DNA of 64,000 nucleotides from Megalonaias nervosa (taxonomy: Eukaryota; Mollusca; Bivalvia; Unionida; Unionidae), in assembly GCA_016617855.1 (NCBI GenBank), contig JAECUM010001826.1, positions 1 to 64,000 of the forward strand, in the 5' to 3' direction. The position numbers and the translations under genes were made by a program. A model generated the notes under the pieces. The model was not told where the DNA came from. It saw only the letters and a list, made by a program, of their open reading frames with translations, and did no database searches. Positions 61,655 to 64,000 of the stretch are shown here, piece after piece. The stretch's first letter is position 1; each line of letters opens with the position of its first letter.

Positions 61655-61834
61655 ATTAGCGCCCCGACGTCGATTGCATTCAAGACATGTCAATATAACA
61701 TTATCACGTGTGTGACCAAGATCACTATTATTTCTGTCTACGGTAAACTGTCTTGGATTATTATTTGAATGCTGCCATGACATATTACAGTTGCAACTTG
61801 CGCAATGATTATTCTGTCGTTGTTTTAGTGTCAT
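61643..61834 (-). CDS. HNH endonuclease domain, possibly once the C-terminus of the polymerase-helicase
   Basis: Sixty-three codons with an HNH/McrA-type signature: CASCNCNM, then TVDRNNSDLGHTRDNV and LTCLECNRRRG, giving Cys-x2-Cys, the D-R and G-H elements, Asn, and Cys-x2-Cys. The catalytic His and both metal-site cysteine pairs are present. Just upstream an A-run (about 61873-61879) lies at the end of the helicase frame; removing the frame change there would join the two frames, so the nuclease may be a former C-terminal domain. As a stand-alone gene it would be a small nuclease. Its role (mobility, replication or processing) is not known. Confidence 0.65.
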   Translation of the reverse strand: MTLKQRQNNHCASCNCNMSWQHSNNNPRQFTVDRNNSDLGHTRDNVILTCLECNRRRGANLQK

Positions 61835-61836
61835 AA

Positions 61837-64000
61837 TTAATTTAGTATCAATATCAAAATCGCGATTATTTTTTTGTCACATTGCTTATAACCAAATAGC
61901 TTTTTTCTTATTACACCAACAACAACTTCGTTGTCGTAGCTAGTAGTTTGATTATTATTCACAATAACCCTGTGTAGTTGAGATATTCGTCTGACTCGAG
62001 ACACTGCGAGATAGACTAAATTTGACCATTCTATTCTATCATCGACAATCCAGATATTTGTATCAGCAATAGTTAGTCCTTGTGACGAATGAATCGTTAT
62101 AGCACATCCTAGCTTCCATGGAGTTTTATCCATTATCAACGCGCTCTCAACAACATCAACATCAACCAAATCAATATCATTCAATACAAGATTTTGTTTT
62201 TCATTTGTTCCTGGAATTTCAACTTCAATATTCTGTCGTCGAGTATTCGCTGGGCGATAACATAATGGTAGAGGTAGATTTGAAAACTTTTCTTTATGTA
62301 ACAGAAATAATTTCTCCTGCAATTCATCACGAACTATGTTTCTACTCGCAACTATTAAATCATTTGGTCTCCATAAATTCCAAAAATCATTTACAGGAGT
62401 TTCCGGAATTATTTCACGCATTATCTCACATTGTATTCTCTCTGGCTGTAGTCTGATTAATCTTTTAAGTTCTTTCAGAGGTTCATCAATAGCTCTATGA
62501 TCATCATTTATTTCTTCATAATAATCCACAAATGATTTTAACCACTCATGTGGAGACTGCCCAACGAAAGGTGGTGGTTGACCATGATCGCCGCACATAA
62601 TCACAGCATTATGTTTCGTTAATGACCAATTAAGAAATATTTTTAGTGTTTCTAACAATACTGTACAAATTTCATCGCAGATGATGATTTTTGGAATATA
62701 TTTCTCACCCATTCGCTCAGGTGTCCACGTATCTCCACACTATCTGAAGAAACTATGGTATGTACATGATTTTACTCCTCGTTGTTTTATTTCTCTTGCA
62801 AGTCTGTGTGTAGGTGTCAACACAATCATACCTAAACTCCGAAATAATTCAATTGCACGTGTTGTTTTACCAGAACCTCCAGGTCCATTTAGATAAATGG
62901 TTTTATGTCTGGCCACGGGATCAAATACAGATGGTGATGTTGATACGGGTATTTGATTGTCATCACAGTAGTATATTTCTTTGATATTAACGTCTGCTGA
63001 TTGAGAATAATCGAGTATACTTTCGTGTTTTATTTTCCATAATCCCCATTCACCATTACCGAGTAACGGTTTTAACAAATCCACGTACGCGCTATTTATA
63101 TAAAATGAATCCTTAGCAACTCTGACGGCGTAACAAGGAAATCTATTTATCATCGATAATAAATTTATAGAAACGTAAGCGAGCATAGAAGATCTCAAAT
63201 GAGTAAATTGCGGTGATTCACCATCGATATAACTCACGATTGTACCAAATTTAATTCCGTCTGATGAATAAGCATTGCTTCTGCTTATAAATGTTCCTTT
63301 ATTCGTTGTATCAGTAATTATAAAATCTAACTCAGCATCATCCATGATTAATCTTGTACAATGTCGTTTATGATCATATGATCCTCCTTGAGTAAATTTA
63401 CCAATTATTTTTCTACTGAGATCTTTTGCAACTTTATTTTCATAATCAATTTTATCCCAATCTTCATCTGGATCTGTCGGTGAATGTTTCTTTTGTTGTG
63501 GTAACCAAACTTGTTTCTGCGGATGATATGATATAATAGCTTCACTTACACTCAACGACACTAAGATTTCAGTATCAAGCACGTATCGTAATAACACTAT
63601 TGGAACCCAATATTTTTCTGAGAAATGTCTACCAAACCACGCATAAACGATCGGATGAAGATTATTACAAAACTTAAATGATTTTACACAAGCGAATCCA
63701 GTTAAATCAAAATCAGGTAATGGTCCATTTATCGCAACTCTTGTCATTTCATGTGTCGGATGTCCGAATCTTTTGAAATATTCAGAACATTCTCCGTATC
63801 CAAGAAAACTTCTAGGATAACAAGCAACCATATCAACCGATATAACTTTACGATGATCGTATTTGGTATTCCATAATCCGCCATGTCCATATTCGACACA
63901 ACTATGCTGAATATCTTCAAGGAATTCTGATCGTGCTGGTTTCCATGAATTTTTCTCCTGAGCGAAGTCAGCAGCAACTGATGGAACTGTAAAACAATTA
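61837..64000 (-). pseudogene. Family-B DNA polymerase palm fused to PIF1-like helicase, one in-frame stop, 5' end outside window
   Basis: One frame of about 720 codons interrupted only by a TAG at about 62740. N-terminal part: polymerase-B motif A VDMVACYP (about 63815-63838), motif B KIIGKFTQGG (about 63385-63410) and a motif C-like AKDSFYI (about 63100-63118). C-terminal part: SF1 helicase of PIF1 type with Walker A GPGGSGKTT (about 62862-62890), LTPTHRLA, DE box IICDEIC, GDHGQPPP, THSSQG-like IHSSQGLT and YLAVSRVRR. Motif C shows a single Asp instead of the usual pair, so the polymerase may be weakened or altered. I know of no canonical Polinton with this layout. The exonuclease/N-terminal part would lie right of 64000. 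Confidence 0.68.

Larger units (their letters stand above)
59198..64000. mobile_element. Polinton-like virus element (right end, incomplete)
   Basis: At least 4.8 kb of gene-dense DNA that runs out of the window: packaging ATPase (minus), zinc-ribbon PLA2 protein (plus), retrovirus-type integrase (plus), and an HNH plus polymerase-helicase unit (minus). The mixture of packaging motor, integrase and replication enzymes defines an integrating virus-like DNA transposon of the Polinton/Maverick kind. Each gene except the integrase has only about one stop, so insertion is much younger than for the element at 1-6800. It may sit in an intron of the receptor. No capsid gene is in view. Confidence 0.82.

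Noticed and set aside
61837..64000. Helitron replication protein
   Set aside because: The helicase is of PIF1 type as in Helitrons, but no HUH (Rep) motif is seen, and the upstream part has polymerase motifs with an integrase nearby.

Overview
The window looks like nuclear DNA of an AT-rich marine invertebrate, most likely a bivalve mollusc. Evidence for a eukaryote: multi-exon coding with GT-AG introns of several kilobases, DIRS-type retrotransposons, solo LTRs, a tRNA-derived SINE, many micro- and minisatellites, and Polinton/Maverick-type virus-like elements at both ends. The mollusc assignment is inferred from this repeat mix and from repeats containing 'AAGGTCACTGTGAC'-like blocks; no species can be named.

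The host signal is one plus-strand gene for a class I cytokine receptor (gp130/Domeless-like ectodomain). Eight exons are visible at 14544-14807, 19242-19365, 22074-22249, 31172-31308, 38316-38481, 45486-45583, 47078-47300 and 56347-56498. They encode an Ig-like D1, a two-module cytokine-receptor homology region, one further complete FnIII domain and the first half of another. Intron phases run 1 | 1-2-1 | 1-0-1 | 1-0-1 | 1-0, the order expected for this family. The signal-peptide exon and the membrane/cytoplasmic exons are not seen.

The introns are a mobile-DNA deposit. They hold three solo LTRs of one family with 4-bp target-site duplications (19566-20358, 26148-27055, 57807-58518), two long DIRS-like tyrosine-recombinase retrotransposons with inverted termini (31901-37393 and 38945-44540), a foldback MITE-like palindrome (16009-16160), a SINE (28040-28358), several decayed tandem families with 120-160-bp units, and minisatellites. 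One minisatellite has a 46-bp unit arranged in a 184-bp higher-order repeat (51660-53300).

The left end (1-6800) is a badly decayed plus-strand Polinton: protein-primed DNA polymerase B, packaging ATPase, then coiled-coil and unassigned genes. It is followed by a truncated DIRS-like copy (7040-10345) and a minus-strand relic of a second Polinton polymerase (10735-11290). The right end (59198-64000, running out of the window) is a much better preserved Polinton-like virus relic. It carries an A32-like packaging ATPase, a DUF5679-like zinc ribbon fused to a parvovirus-type phospholipase A2 domain, a retrovirus-type integrase, and a long minus-strand reading frame joining a family-B polymerase palm to a PIF1-like helicase, with an HNH nuclease domain just after it. 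That polymerase-helicase-nuclease arrangement beside integrase, PLA2 and packaging ATPase is the most unusual content of the window.
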